Assembly (NCBI GenBank): GCA_003221435.1 | Contig: QHRS01000123.1 | Span: 1 to 6,481 of the forward strand | Length of the DNA stretch: 6,481 bases | Direction: 5' to 3' | Source of the DNA: Candidatus Rokuibacteriota bacterium | GTDB lineage: Bacteria; Methylomirabilota; Methylomirabilia; Rokubacteriales; CSP1-6 | In this document: piece after piece, positions 5,054 to 6,481 of the stretch | Layout: the number at the start of each line of letters is the position of its first letter | How positions within the stretch are numbered: position 1 is the stretch's first letter | The notes under the pieces: model-generated | Told to the model about the DNA's origin: nothing | Database searches by the model: none | The model's input: the letters and a program-made list of their open reading frames with translations, nothing else | Position numbers and translations under genes: made by a program

Positions 5054-6481
5054 AGTAGTTCACGACGAACTGCAAGGTTACCTGGTGGCTCATGTCATCC
5101 GCACTCGTGATCGGGACGCCGGGCTTGGCGTCGGAGAAGACTGGCCGTTCGGAGAGATTCAGCCGGTACTCGAGCCGCAGATCGACCCAGTCCAGGCAAT
5201 GCCGAGTCCGGGCATTGGTGACTCCCAGCGGACGGAGGTCGGGGATCAGGCGCGACAGGTGCAGCATCGGCGTGAACGTGAAGGATTGCAGCAGGTGCTC
5301 GACGCCCGTTCGCGCTGCGTCCTGGTCGTCGAACACGCCGTACCGGAACGTCAGGCCGAGCCAGTCGACGAAGTCGTAGTGGGCGAGCGCGTAGAGTCCC
5401 CACCAGTTGACGGTCTTGTTGCTGAGCGCCGCCGCCAGGAACGGGATGCCCCGCGGGCGAAACGACACGCCCTGCTCGCCGCCGTACACGAACTCGCCCG
5501 CGAGCACCAGGCGCCGAACCGGCGACCACGTCATGTCGAGATCGAGCACCCAGCGGTCTTGCCGGTCGATGTCACCCTGCTCCGGCCCCCACCAACCGCC
5601 GACCCCGACGTTCAGCAGTTGCGCGCCGTAGAGGGGCGTGAAGCCGATCCGCCCGCCGAGGCTCTTGTCGCGGTTGTTGTCCTCCAGCGGGTCCTCGGTC
5701 GTCTCGTTCTCCCAGCGGTTCACGACCCAGGCCGTCGCGTCGAGCCACGGCGCGAACTGGTACGACCCGGTGAATCCCGTCATGCTCATGGGCCGACCGA
5801 ACCGGATGACCTCGGACGTCGTCGCGTTCAGGTTGAGCGGCGCGTCGTGGCGCTCGATGCCGAACGGCGTGTCGAAGCGCCCGAACGAGAGCGCCAGGCC
5901 GTTGCCGAGCGGCGCGACCGCGGTGATGTTGAAGCGGTGCAGGCTGACCTCGGTCTCGATTCCCTCCGACCCGAACCGCTCGACGCAGCCGGCGCCGCCG
6001 GCGGGGCAGCCGAAGCCGGACGGGAGGGTGTCATCGACGCCGTGGCTGTGACGGTGGCCCTGGCGCTCCACCTCGATGGCGGCCCCCGCCGAGAGCCACG
6101 ACGCGAAGGTCTTGTAGACCCCGAAGGTGAACTGGTCGAAGCGGAAATCGGTGCGCCCAGGCTCCGAGGACAGTGGCGCGTTGCCAGCGAACTCGGGCAC
6201 CATCTGAATGTGCGAGTTGTAGTTGGCCGAGCCGACGAAGAAGCCCGCGAACCTGAGCCCGCCGACCTCGGGCTTGGGCAACCCCATCGTCTCGAGCAAT
6301 GTCCCGCGCTCGAGCTGGATCTCGCGCTCGTCCGGCCGGGGCGTGATGGCGGGCGGCGGCGCCTGCGCGGCCACGGGAATCGGGACGGGCGCGATGGTGC
6401 TCGCCTGCTGGGCGTTCTCGAGCCGGTTCAGCCGCTCCTGCATTTCGCGCAGCTGGTTGCGCAGCAGGTCGAGCTCCGAGG
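5052..6481 (-). CDS. Outer-membrane beta-barrel porin, BBP2-like, N-terminus outside window
   Basis: 475 codons are visible and the frame stays open to the right edge. The ATG at 6443 is an internal Met: twelve in-frame codons before it (SELDLLRNQLRE) continue a heptad coiled coil into MQERLNRLE, so the start and a signal peptide must lie outside. Numbering from that Met, a Pro/Ala-rich linker covers 14-38 and the barrel starts near 60 with alternating amphipathic strands. The run GRFDTPFGIERHDAPLN (188-204) then FGRPMSMTGFTGSYQF (215-230) matches the BBP2/OmpL-like porin pattern. The protein ends VTLQFVVNY, with the terminal aromatic residue typical of BAM substrates. A putative extracellular loop at 128-153 is rich in His and Gly and holds two Cys seven residues apart. 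It forms a channel in the outer membrane; the solute is unknown. It is the first visible gene of the coupled operon with the four-helix and FMN-domain-like proteins. Confidence 0.88.
   Translation of the reverse strand, partial: SELDLLRNQLREMQERLNRLENAQQASTIAPVPIPVAAQAPPPAITPRPDEREIQLERGTLLETMGLPKPEVGGLRFAGFFVGSANYNSHIQMVPEFAGNAPLSSEPGRTDFRFDQFTFGVYKTFASWLSAGAAIEVERQGHRHSHGVDDTLPSGFGCPAGGAGCVERFGSEGIETEVSLHRFNITAVAPLGNGLALSFGRFDTPFGIERHDAPLNLNATTSEVIRFGRPMSMTGFTGSYQFAPWLDATAWVVNRWENETTEDPLEDNNRDKSLGGRIGFTPLYGAQLLNVGVGGWWGPEQGDIDRQDRWVLDLDMTWSPVRRLVLAGEFVYGGEQGVSFRPRGIPFLAAALSNKTVNWWGLYALAHYDFVDWLGLTFRYGVFDDQDAARTGVEHLLQSFTFTPMLHLSRLIPDLRPLGVTNARTRHCLDWVDLRLEYRLNLSERPVFSDAKPGVPITSADDMSHQVTLQFVVNY

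Overview
The window reads as Gram-negative bacterial DNA: it encodes an outer-membrane beta-barrel, a Sec-exported periplasmic protein, a multi-pass histidine kinase-like protein and DNA polymerase IV. No gene pins down the taxon. The GC-rich right part together with this gene mix would suit an uncultivated soil or groundwater lineage such as Methylomirabilota/Rokubacteria or Nitrospirota, but that is only a guess. All six genes I can support lie on the minus strand, so they are described from right to left.

Right block (about 2700-6481, GC-rich, 65-72% in the 60-base lines I counted). A BBP2-type outer-membrane barrel enters from beyond the right edge; its true start is outside the window. 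Its stop codon touches the Shine-Dalgarno of a 182-residue four-helix membrane protein. That gene overlaps, through ATGA, a 199-residue exported protein that resembles an FMN-binding domain but lacks the usual flavin-attachment motif. The three look like one translationally coupled envelope operon whose substrate I cannot name; several His/Met-rich sites make a metal or redox role worth testing. After 52 bases comes a complete dinB (DNA polymerase IV) with a GTG start, followed by a probable intrinsic terminator.

Left block (1 to about 2640, GC nearer 43-60% in counted lines). A 611-residue membrane protein has the architecture 7TM sensor, PAS, HisKA, HATPase_c. The phospho-acceptor histidine is present, but the G1 and G2 ATP-binding motifs are broken at diagnostic positions while the frame is intact, so it looks like a pseudo-histidine kinase. 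Seventy bases downstream starts a gene that runs off the left edge. It has a GTG start, a good Shine-Dalgarno and 198 readable codons with the pattern of a haem-oxygenase-like (TENA/PqqC/CADD/UndA-type) helical protein carrying an ExxH, Glu, His/Asp cluster.

Most notable are the degenerate kinase next to the possible metal-dependent oxidase/oxygenase, small hairpins that cover the Shine-Dalgarno of both genes, and the composition step near 2500-2700. The step could mark acquired DNA or an assembly join. I saw no RNA gene, CRISPR array, insertion sequence or attachment site.
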